The notes under the pieces: generated by a model
What the model saw: only the letters and a program-made list of their open reading frames with translations
The model's database searches: none
What the model was told of the DNA's origin: nothing
Shown: positions 7,977 to 14,730 of the stretch, in pieces
Layout of the letters: the number at the start of each line of letters is the position of its first letter
Position numbering within the stretch: the first letter of the stretch is position 1
Program-made: the position numbers and the translations under genes
Origin: an uncultured Collinsella sp.
GTDB lineage: Bacteria; Actinomycetota; Coriobacteriia; Coriobacteriales; Coriobacteriaceae
Direction of reading: 5' to 3'
Assembly (NCBI GenBank): GCA_900759565.1
Contig: CAAEVV010000029.1
Location: 1 to 23,549 of the forward strand
Length of the DNA stretch: 23,549 nt

Positions 7977-9749
7977 CTACTCCTCCGAGCCGTCCTCCCC
8001 AGAAGCCTTCTTCTGCTGATCGAGCTTATGCTTACCACTTACGATAGACGTAGCGCCCAGTGTGGCCAAGCTCGCGCTGGCAAGGCTCGCCATCACAATC
8101 AGATCGCCCGTCTTGGGCATGTTGCCGCCCGAGGACTTGGTAGCTGTAGTCGTCGTGGTCGTGGTGGTCACCGTTTTGGAGTCATTTTGCTCCTGATTCT
8201 GGTTGTCAGCACCGCTCTTGTCGTCGTCTTCGGACTGTTTCTTTTCGTCCTCGGTCTTTTTCTTTTCGCCCTCGGTCTTGCTCTCGTCCTTCTTCTGTTC
8301 GGACTTGTCGCCCTTCTCCTCAGAGCTAGAACCCTTATCGGATTCGGTCTTCTCGGAAGCCTTGTCCTTGGAGTCGCCCTTTGAGGCCTCGGTCTTTTCC
8401 GTGGAAACCTGATCAGAGTTGTCCTTGTTCTGGGCCGAGCCGTTATTGACGCCAGCCATCAGCGAAGAACCCAGCGTAGAACCAAGCTGCTCGGAGAAAG
8501 AGGGCTTCTTGTCCGGCGAAGCAACGGGAGCGTCCGGCGCTTTATTCGAGTCGTCCTTGGAAGCATCGGAATCAGGGGTTGCGTCAGAGCCGGAGCCGTT
8601 GTTAGAGCCGGTAGATGAGTTAGAGGTGTCAGCGCCGGTCGAACCAGAAGCGTCGCTGTCCGTATTGCCGGCAGAGCTTGAAGGCGAATCGCCCACAGCA
8701 GAGCCGTTCGAATCGGAGCCGTTCGAGGTAGAGCCGTCGTTGGTAGTGCCACCAGCAGAGCCATTACCGTCAGCATCGGTCGAGGGCGCATCCATCCTGT
8801 CATCGTTGGCATCGTCACTCGAGTCGTCATTCGAATCAGGTGTCGGCGAGGGCGCCGGTGTGGGCTCGGGCTGCACGGGCGTCGCGGCGGCAGCCTCGTC
8901 CTCAGCGATATAAACCAGGCAGTCCTTTAGCTCGTTGCGGTAGCGGTTCTTCCAGCCCTCATGATACTGGGGTTGGCTCGAATACTTGGTCGCCACGTTA
9001 TTGACCACGCTGTTGGAAAGCGCCGTCACAAACTCGCGGTCGGACATATCGTTGGAAAGATTCGCCCAGCGGAAAAAGTCCCTGCAGCCACCAGTGCCGC
9101 ACATGTTGGTAATGCTCCACACCATGCCCTTGACGCAATCGGCGCGGCCCGAAATATCAATACCCAGGCCGCTCTTGAGCCACGCCTCGGTCACCGCATA
9201 GTACGAGTTGTACGCATAGGCATCTTGAAGTGCTGAGAACTCAACAGGATCGGTGTTGTACGCACCTTGGAAGGCATCCTGGGCGATATGGCCCAACTCG
9301 GTGAGCTGACCGTTCTCGTACATGGCATTGCTCGTGTTGGAAATCTCGCTGCCGCGATCAATCGCATCCTTGAGCATGCTGTATTTTTCGGGGCTGTAGT
9401 TGTAGACCTGCTTCATAAACGGAATGAGCGACCAGCGGCGATCAAACTGATAGTAGCCCAGTGCGTTATAGCCGTCACCGTACGAAAAGCCCTGGTTGTA
9501 GTTGCCATGGCTCTCGTACTTGGTAAAGTACTTCATCTCGGGAGTCACGTTGACAAACGAAACGCCCTGGACCGACCTCAGCACGCCCGAGAAGGACTGC
9601 TGGGTGTAGAGACCCTTATCGATATCGGTGGCATCCGAGGCAACGCCCGGCGTGGGCTCCTCGGCAGCGGCGGGTGCCGGCGCGGAAACGGCGCCAAACG
9701 AAAGCGCCAACGTCAGGCCCGCGACAATAGCAGAATGCTTGGGCTGCAT
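7977..9749 (-). CDS. Secreted lysozyme-like protein with MPKTG sorting signal
   Basis: The 590-residue protein has a signal peptide (residues 1-29, cut near PAPAAA/EE). A globular domain follows to about residue 285 and contains KYESHGN (Glu79) and GYNALGYYQFDRRW. These resemble the catalytic Glu region and 'GxYQF' of lysozyme/transglycosylase-like folds and the so-called VgrG-related proteins of Actinobacteria, so peptidoglycan cleavage is a reasonable but unproven guess. Next is a long low-complexity linker: Pro-rich, then Ser/Asp/Gly/Asn-rich, then Lys/Glu-rich, then a run of Thr. At 544-548 MPKTG, a variant of LPXTG, precedes a hydrophobic span and a basic then acidic tail, as for sortase anchoring. 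The ATG is preceded by GGGAGGA. It is monocistronic with its own terminator. Confidence 0.85.
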   Translation of the reverse strand: MQPKHSAIVAGLTLALSFGAVSAPAPAAAEEPTPGVASDATDIDKGLYTQQSFSGVLRSVQGVSFVNVTPEMKYFTKYESHGNYNQGFSYGDGYNALGYYQFDRRWSLIPFMKQVYNYSPEKYSMLKDAIDRGSEISNTSNAMYENGQLTELGHIAQDAFQGAYNTDPVEFSALQDAYAYNSYYAVTEAWLKSGLGIDISGRADCVKGMVWSITNMCGTGGCRDFFRWANLSNDMSDREFVTALSNSVVNNVATKYSSQPQYHEGWKNRYRNELKDCLVYIAEDEAAAATPVQPEPTPAPSPTPDSNDDSSDDANDDRMDAPSTDADGNGSAGGTTNDGSTSNGSDSNGSAVGDSPSSSAGNTDSDASGSTGADTSNSSTGSNNGSGSDATPDSDASKDDSNKAPDAPVASPDKKPSFSEQLGSTLGSSLMAGVNNGSAQNKDNSDQVSTEKTEASKGDSKDKASEKTESDKGSSSEEKGDKSEQKKDESKTEGEKKKTEDEKKQSEDDDKSGADNQNQEQNDSKTVTTTTTTTTATKSSGGNMPKTGDLIVMASLASASLATLGATSIVSGKHKLDQQKKASGEDGSEE

Positions 9750-9828
9750 AAGATCCTCCCTGCATTGGTGTAATTAAAGTTCAGTTTGCAAAGATAAAAA
9801 TCAGTATTGCAGCTCGCCCGTTGTTACA

Positions 9829-9860
9829 CAACAACCCCTCGGTAAACGGCAACAACCCTC
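9829..9860. promoter_or_regulatory. Direct repeats upstream of the surface-protein gene
   Basis: CAACAACCCCTC (9829-9840) and CAACAACCCTC (9850-9860) are repeated 21 bases apart, two helical turns, between hepT and the surface-protein gene. A small palindrome, TTGTTACACAACAA, overlaps the first copy. The spacing suits two copies of a transcription factor on one DNA face; a binding role is inferred. Confidence 0.3.
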
Positions 9861-9877
9861 CGCGAAATCTTAAGGAA

Positions 9878-10297
9878 TTAGACAAACTGGTCGTCGGGCG
9901 CCAACAGAAGCTCGCCGTAACGTTTCGTCAGCCCGTCTCTCAACTGACAGAAAGCGGGAATATAGACGTTCAAGATGCGCTGAATCAAATCTTGAGCGAG
10001 CTTGTTGTCGTAGATATGGACGTTCGTATTGCGGTCTCTGAGCATATCCAGCCAGGCTGCCTCATCAATAAAGTCGTAGAATCGGTAGGACTCCTTCAAG
10101 ATGGCACGAGGAGACCCCGACGCGGCAAGCGTGGCGCCCTCATACTCGAGCAGACGCTTAAGGAGCTTCCAGCTCAGTTCAAATTGAAGATTGAACTTAT
10201 TAATCAATCCACTCTGAACAAAATCATTGTTGAGATCCTGATTGGGCGCATCCTCAAGATTCGCCAAGGCGCTAACAAAGTTCTCATATTTTTTCAT
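9878..10297 (-). CDS. hepT: HepT-like HEPN toxin / nucleotidyltransferase substrate-binding protein
   Basis: This 139-residue all-helical protein belongs to the HI0074/HEPN family. It carries RNTNVHIY at residues 89-96, an exact RX4HXY motif (Arg89, His94, Tyr96). In HepT toxins Arg and His form the RNase site, and the Tyr is the residue adenylylated by the MntA partner. FNLQFELSWKLLKRLLEYEG in the first half is typical of the HI0074 branch. Its ATG lies inside the 3' end of mntA (14-base overlap), so translation is probably coupled. By family knowledge the pair forms a type VII toxin-antitoxin module. Some HI0073/HI0074 pairs may have other functions, so toxicity is not certain. Confidence 0.85.
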   Translation of the reverse strand: MKKYENFVSALANLEDAPNQDLNNDFVQSGLINKFNLQFELSWKLLKRLLEYEGATLAASGSPRAILKESYRFYDFIDEAAWLDMLRDRNTNVHIYDNKLAQDLIQRILNVYIPAFCQLRDGLTKRYGELLLAPDDQFV

Positions 10298-10571
10298 ACA
10301 GAATCACACCATCCTTGGCAATCTCATCGAGCAATTGCTGCGATAGGGACTCGTCGAGATTGACGACATCTACATCTAAAAGAGTATCAAGACGCTCCTC
10401 GATCAAATATGAGAAACGGCCGAAATCCCGGCAACCTGCTACGGCGATGTCAATATCGCTCTTGGGCAAGTTGTCGCCTCGAGCACGAGAACCAAACAAC
10501 ACGACCTTCTCGGCGTCACATTCCCGAGCAAAAGCTTCGATTTGCTTATACACCTTGTCAAGAGATGCCAT
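10284..10571 (-). CDS. mntA: MntA-like minimal nucleotidyltransferase antitoxin
   Basis: This 95-residue protein is a minimal nucleotidyltransferase with the full motif GSX10DXD: GSRARGDNLPKSDIDIAV with Gly27, Ser28, Asp39 and Asp41, plus a third acidic strand (LDVDVVNLDE). MntA antitoxins add AMP to the Tyr of the HepT RX4HXY motif, which is intact in the next gene. The ATG at 10571 is preferred because AGGGG lies 5 bases upstream; a GTG two codons earlier lies within that ribosome site. The start is only 8 bases after the stop of the Rrf2 regulator gene, and no terminator is seen between them, so rrf2, mntA and hepT are probably one transcript. Confidence 0.88.
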   Translation of the reverse strand: MASLDKVYKQIEAFARECDAEKVVLFGSRARGDNLPKSDIDIAVAGCRDFGRFSYLIEERLDTLLDVDVVNLDESLSQQLLDEIAKDGVILYEKI

Positions 10572-10579
10572 TTGCACCC

Positions 10580-11011
10580 CTACAGCTTAATGTCAAAGTT
10601 GATCTCGGGGACGGCGGCTAGGTCGGCCAACGTCACGCCGTCGACGTACTTTTCAATCACGTCGTCCAGCCCGCGCCAGAACTTGACGGTCGAGCAAAGG
10701 TCGCTGCGGGTACAGCTATTGTCGATACCATCGCACGCCACCGGAGCCGTGCTGCCCTCGACGGCACGCAGGATGTCGCCGGCACGCACCTCGGCGGGAT
10801 CCTTGGCCATCATGTAGCCGCCGCCCTTGCCGCGCACGCTCTTAAGCAGGCCCGCCTTCATAAGCGGACGAACCAGCTGCTCCAGATACTTTTGTGAGAT
10901 ATGCTCGCGGTCGGCAACCTCGCGAAGGGCAATCTTGCCCTCGGCGTCACCAAGCGCTGCGATATAGATCATCAGCCGGAGGGCATAGCGGCCCTTAGAA
11001 GAAATGAGCAT
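10580..11011 (-). CDS. Rrf2 family iron-sulfur-type transcription regulator
   Basis: The 143-residue protein begins MLISSKGRYALRLMIYIAAL, the standard Rrf2 start. A winged helix follows (REHISQKYLEQLVRPLMKAGLLKSVRGKGGGY), then three cysteines in C93-x6-C100-x5-C106 spacing, which matches the cluster-binding cysteines of IscR-like sensors (C-x5-C-x5-C in E. coli IscR). It should bind an Fe-S cluster and control the divergent suf operon according to cluster supply. The ATG at 11011 was chosen because GAGAGGG precedes it closely; a longer in-frame start reaching 11062 would run through the operator region. It is followed at 8 bases by mntA. Autoregulation is likely because its own promoter region overlaps the inverted repeats at 11033-11104. 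Confidence 0.9.
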   Translation of the reverse strand: MLISSKGRYALRLMIYIAALGDAEGKIALREVADREHISQKYLEQLVRPLMKAGLLKSVRGKGGGYMMAKDPAEVRAGDILRAVEGSTAPVACDGIDNSCTRSDLCSTVKFWRGLDDVIEKYVDGVTLADLAAVPEINFDIKL

Positions 11012-11032
11012 ACCTACCCTCTCATCGTTACC

Positions 11033-11104
11033 GGGACAAAATACCAGGCTTGTTTGTCCCAAATCTTATGCACGCGGGGCAAACAAACCTGATTATTATG
11101 TCCC
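11033..11104. promoter_or_regulatory. Two matching inverted-repeat operators between rrf2 and suf
   Basis: Site 1 is GGGACAAA (11033-11040), 12 bases, TTTGTCCC (11053-11060), a perfect 8-bp inverted repeat. Site 2 is GGGGCAAA (11076-11083), 13 bases, TATGTCCC (11097-11104), the same pattern with two mismatches. The inner arms (11045-11060 and 11076-11091) also form a 14/16 inverted repeat with each other. The long half-site spacing and the position between an Rrf2 gene and its expected target make these the best candidate regulator boxes. Confidence 0.6.
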
Positions 11105-11125
11105 GCATCTAAAAAGTCGAGTGGA

Positions 11126-11170
11126 TTAGTCGGGTTTTCCCTTGACTAACGCCGAACCCATAGTAACTTT
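11126..11170 (+). promoter_or_regulatory. suf operon promoter with overlapping inverted repeat
   Basis: TTGACT (11142-11147) is a good -35 box. A poor -10 (TAACTT, 11164-11169) follows at 16 bases, which would suit a regulated promoter. TTAGTC (11126-11131) and GACTAA (11144-11149) form an inverted repeat whose right half overlaps the -35, so a bound repressor would block polymerase. Transcription would start near 11176, giving a leader of about 60 bases before sufC. Confidence 0.45.
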
Positions 11171-11233
11171 ATTCCGAGAAGATTCCTAGGGTTTAGTACA
11201 CCTATGAGTACACCATATACAGAGAGGGACAGC

Positions 11234-12034
11234 ATGAGCGCAAATCCGCTGCTTTCCATCGAAGGTCTGACCGCCTCCGTGGACGAGAAGACCATCCTCC
11301 ACAACGTCAACCTCAACGTCGCCGCCGGCGAGACCCACGTGCTGATGGGACCCAACGGCGCCGGCAAGTCCACCCTCGGCCACCTGGTCATGGGCGACCC
11401 CGTCTACACCGTGCAGGACGGCCGCATCGTCTTTGACGGCCAAGACATCACCGAGCTCACCACCGACAAACGCTCGCGCGCCGGCCTGTTCCTGAGCTTC
11501 CAGGCCCCGGTCGAGATCCCGGGCGTGCCGCTGTCGAGTTTTTTGCGCGCCAGCATCGCCGGCCGTCCCGGCCTGGAGATGAAGGGTAAGGAGTTCCGCC
11601 GCCGCGTCAAGGAGCTCGCGGCCGAGCTCAACATGGATACCGCCTACCTCAACCGCGAGCTGGGCGTGGGCTTCTCGGGCGGCGAGAAGAAGAAGGTCGA
11701 GATGCTCCAGCTTCTGCTGCTGCAGCCCAAACTCGCCATCTTGGACGAAACCGACTCCGGCCTGGACGTCGACGCGCTTTCCACCGTCAGCCACGGCATG
11801 GACGCCTACCGCAAGAGCTGCGACGGCTCCATGCTCATCATCACGCACAACACGCGCATCTTGGAGCACCTGGATGTAGACCGCGTCCATGTTATGGTCA
11901 AGGGCCACATCGTGCGCGAGGACGACGCTTCGCTGATCCCCTGGATCGATAAGAACGGTTTTGAGACCTTCGAGCGCGAGGCCGCCGAGCAGCGCGCCCA
12001 GGCCGAGGCCGCCGCTGCCGAGCAGCAGGCGTAA
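11234..12034 (+). CDS. sufC: Fe-S cluster assembly ATPase SufC
   Basis: SufC is the ABC-type ATPase that drives conformational change in the SufBCD scaffold during cluster building. In this 266-residue protein the Walker A is GPNGAGKST (Lys45), the signature is FSGGEKKKVEM (from Ser148), and the Walker B is LAILDETDSGLD (Asp171, Glu172), where the ETDSGLD form is specific to SufC. A switch His follows in LIITHNTRIL. It is longer than the 248-residue E. coli protein because of an Ala/Glu/Gln-rich tail. The ATG at 11234 has AGAGAGGGA just upstream; an in-frame ATG at 11204 has no ribosome site. It is the first gene of the operon, 12 bases before sufB. Confidence 0.96.
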   Translation: MSANPLLSIEGLTASVDEKTILHNVNLNVAAGETHVLMGPNGAGKSTLGHLVMGDPVYTVQDGRIVFDGQDITELTTDKRSRAGLFLSFQAPVEIPGVPLSSFLRASIAGRPGLEMKGKEFRRRVKELAAELNMDTAYLNRELGVGFSGGEKKKVEMLQLLLLQPKLAILDETDSGLDVDALSTVSHGMDAYRKSCDGSMLIITHNTRILEHLDVDRVHVMVKGHIVREDDASLIPWIDKNGFETFEREAAEQRAQAEAAAAEQQA

Positions 12035-12046
12035 AGGGGCGACGCA

Positions 12047-13459
12047 ATGACCAAGAACCGCACCGAGGTCGCGGACATCGACCGCAGCCTCTACGACTTC
12101 ACCTATGGCGAGGAGGGATTCGAGCGCCTCGACGCCGGCATCACGCCCGACATCGTGCGCGAGATCAGCGCCAAGAAGGACGAACCGCAGTGGATGCTCG
12201 ACCTGCGCCTCAAGTCCCTCGAGATTTTCAACCGCTTCCCGGATCCGACGTGGGGCCCCTCCATCGAGGGCTTGGACATGGACAACATCGTCACCTACGT
12301 CAAGCCCAACACCGACCAAAAACACGACTGGGAGTCGGTGCCCGACGACATCAAGAACACCTTTGAGCGCCTGGGCATCCCCGAGGCCGAGCGCAGCTAT
12401 CTGGCAGGCGTCGGCGCGCAGTACGACTCCGAGCTCGTCTACCACAACATGCAGGACACAGCGTCTAAGATGGGCATCGTCTACTCCGGCATCGAGGAGG
12501 CCCTGCACGACCCGCAGTGGGAACCGCTCATCCACGAGAAGTTTATGACGCTCATCCCGCCCACCGACCACAAGTTTGCGGCCCTGCACGGCGCCGTATG
12601 GTCGGGCGGCTCGTTTGTCTACGTGCCCAAGGGCACCAAGTTGGACTTCCCGCTGCAGAGCTACTTCCGCCTTAACGCCAAGGGCGCCGGCCAGTTTGAG
12701 CACACGCTTATCATCGTCGAGGACGACGCTGACCTGCACTTTATCGAGGGCTGCTCCGCGCCCAAGTACAACGTGGCCAACCTCCACGCCGGCGCTGTGG
12801 AGCTTTTTGTGGGCAAGCGCGCGCACCTGCGCTACTCGACCATCGAGAACTGGTCCAAGAACATGTACAACCTCAACACCAAGCGTGCGCGCGTGGACGA
12901 GGACGGCGACATCGAGTGGATCAGCGGCTCCTTCGGTAGCCACGTGGGCTACCTCTACCCCATGAGCGTGCTCAACGGCCGTCGCGCCCGCTCGAGCTTT
13001 ACCGGCATCACCTTTGCCGGCGCCGGGCAGAACCTCGACACCGGCTGCAAGGTCGTGCTCAACGCGCCCGAGACCTCGGCAACCGTCGAGACCAAGGGCA
13101 TCTCCAAGAGCGGCGGCATCCAGACGTTCCGCAGCTCTATCGTTGCCACGCCCAAGGCCGAGGGCTCCAAGGCAACCGTGAGCTGCCAGTCGCTGATGCT
13201 CGACGACCAGAGCCGCTCCGACACCATCCCCGCCATGGACATCCGCGCCAAGAATGTCGACATCGGCCACGAGGCCACCATCGGACGTATCGGCGACGAC
13301 AAGGTGTTCTACCTGATGAGCCGCGGTATCTCGGAGGAAGAGGCCCGTACCATGATCGTCAACGGCTTTGCCAACCCGGTCTCCAAGGAGCTGCCGTTGG
13401 AGTACGCCGTCGAGATGAACAACCTGATCAAGCTCGAGATGGAAGGAGCGATCGGATAA
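12047..13459 (+). CDS. sufB: Fe-S cluster scaffold protein SufB
   Basis: SufB (470 residues) forms the scaffold with SufD and SufC and is the site where sulfur and iron meet. The C-terminal beta-helix core holds the conserved ATVSCQSLMLDDQSRSDTIP, whose Cys380 corresponds to the essential cluster-assembly Cys of E. coli SufB, and NVDIGHEATIGRI with the His/Glu pair at the SufB-SufD interface. The extreme N-terminal region (DRSLYDFTYGEEGFERLDAG) is also family-typical. An AAGGGG ribosome site lies just after the sufC stop. Its last base pairs overlap the sufD start (TAATG), so translation is coupled. Confidence 0.97.
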   Translation: MTKNRTEVADIDRSLYDFTYGEEGFERLDAGITPDIVREISAKKDEPQWMLDLRLKSLEIFNRFPDPTWGPSIEGLDMDNIVTYVKPNTDQKHDWESVPDDIKNTFERLGIPEAERSYLAGVGAQYDSELVYHNMQDTASKMGIVYSGIEEALHDPQWEPLIHEKFMTLIPPTDHKFAALHGAVWSGGSFVYVPKGTKLDFPLQSYFRLNAKGAGQFEHTLIIVEDDADLHFIEGCSAPKYNVANLHAGAVELFVGKRAHLRYSTIENWSKNMYNLNTKRARVDEDGDIEWISGSFGSHVGYLYPMSVLNGRRARSSFTGITFAGAGQNLDTGCKVVLNAPETSATVETKGISKSGGIQTFRSSIVATPKAEGSKATVSCQSLMLDDQSRSDTIPAMDIRAKNVDIGHEATIGRIGDDKVFYLMSRGISEEEARTMIVNGFANPVSKELPLEYAVEMNNLIKLEMEGAIG

Positions 13460-14730
13460 TGAATCAGACCACGAACACCGCTGCCACCACGCTCGAGCAG
13501 GTCAACGCGATGCCGGCTGCCACTTGGGGCTGGCTGAAGATGAACCAGACCAAGCTCGAGCTCTCTGACGAGCTTGCCGCCGCTCCCACCGAGGCTGTTA
13601 AGGTCGAGGGCTTGGACGAGCAGTTCCGCGGCGCTGCCGACGCATTTAACGCCGCCATGGACGCCATGGCCGAGCGCTTCCCCGAGCGCCGCGCCTCCGC
13701 CCCCGGCGACGCCGCCGACCGCGCCCGCATCACGCCCGAGACCGAGCTTGACGTGCCCGCCACCTCCATCTACCAGGCCGGTGCCATCAAGCTCGAGGAG
13801 GAGCTCTCCCCCGCTGAAGCCTTCGAGACCGGCATGGGCGAGGCTGCCTACACCTACTTGGCCGACCACGCCACCAAGCGCATCGTCATCGATGTGCCCG
13901 CATACAAGCACGCCACGGTTACCGTGCGCGTGAGCGGTGTCGATGCAGCCGCGGCCATCGCCGCCATCGACGTCGTCGCCCGTCCCCAGTCGACGCTCGA
14001 TCTGCTTATTGCCCTGGACTCTCCCGTTGCCGGCCAAGGCGTCGTGGGATCCGTGCTACGCGTGTGCGCCCACGAGTACGCCACCGTCAACGTGACCTGC
14101 ACGCAGACGCTCGACGATAGCTGGATCGCGCTCGACGACACCGGCCTGTTCCTGGACGAGGGCGCGCGCGTCAACGTGCAGCACACCGTCCTGGGTGCCG
14201 GCGCCAGCGCCACCGGCCTTGCCGGCGACCTGCTGGGCGATACCGCCAAGGTCACCATCGATACTGACTACCTGAGCGCCCGAGAGCAGGTGCGCGACTT
14301 TAGCTACGAGCTGCGCCACCGCGGTCGCAAGACCGAGTGCGAGATCGACGCCAACGGCGTGCTGACCGGCACGTCCAAGAAGGTCTACCGTGGCACCATC
14401 GACCTCGTGCACGGCTGCAAGGGTGCAACCGGCACCGAGCGCGAGACGGTGCTTTTGGCCAACAAGGGCGTCGACAACAAGACCGTTCCCGTCATTCTCT
14501 GCGACGAGGACGACGTCGCCGGCAACCACGGCGCCACCATCGGTCACGTCCGCGACGAGCAGCTGTTCTACCTCGCCTGCCGCGGCCTTGACCAAAACGC
14601 CGCCGAGGACCTGTTCATCCGCGCCAAGCTGGAGGACGCCGCGCTTTCCGCCACCGACGAGCGCACCCGCGCAGCCGTCGTCCGCCTGGGCAACAACCTG
14701 ATCGACAACTTTGAAGAGGAGCTCGCATGA
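13459..14730 (+). CDS. sufD: Fe-S cluster assembly protein SufD
   Basis: SufD is the partner of SufB in the SufBC2D scaffold and helps bring in iron. The 423-residue protein has a variable, Ala/Glu-rich N-terminal half and a conserved C-terminal beta-helix. It ends in VAGNHGATIGHVRDEQLFYLACRGL, where His357 matches the SufD His needed in vivo for cluster formation. The start ATG overlaps the sufB stop by one base, and the end overlaps sufS by 4 bases (ATGA). The N-terminal half is poorly conserved even among Actinobacteria, so the identification rests on the C-terminal core and gene order. Confidence 0.94.
   Translation: MNQTTNTAATTLEQVNAMPAATWGWLKMNQTKLELSDELAAAPTEAVKVEGLDEQFRGAADAFNAAMDAMAERFPERRASAPGDAADRARITPETELDVPATSIYQAGAIKLEEELSPAEAFETGMGEAAYTYLADHATKRIVIDVPAYKHATVTVRVSGVDAAAAIAAIDVVARPQSTLDLLIALDSPVAGQGVVGSVLRVCAHEYATVNVTCTQTLDDSWIALDDTGLFLDEGARVNVQHTVLGAGASATGLAGDLLGDTAKVTIDTDYLSAREQVRDFSYELRHRGRKTECEIDANGVLTGTSKKVYRGTIDLVHGCKGATGTERETVLLANKGVDNKTVPVILCDEDDVAGNHGATIGHVRDEQLFYLACRGLDQNAAEDLFIRAKLEDAALSATDERTRAAVVRLGNNLIDNFEEELA

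Noticed and set aside
8419..8913. A Ser/Glu-rich open frame on the plus strand
   Set aside because: It is the reverse of the low-complexity stalk of the MPKTG surface protein, has no ribosome site and no independent similarity.
11186..13270. A 694-codon open frame on the minus strand opposite sufC and sufB
   Set aside because: It is a mirror of the strongly C/G-biased sufCB codons, contains repetitive Val/Leu/Gly/Asp content, has no family motif, and lies opposite two certain genes.
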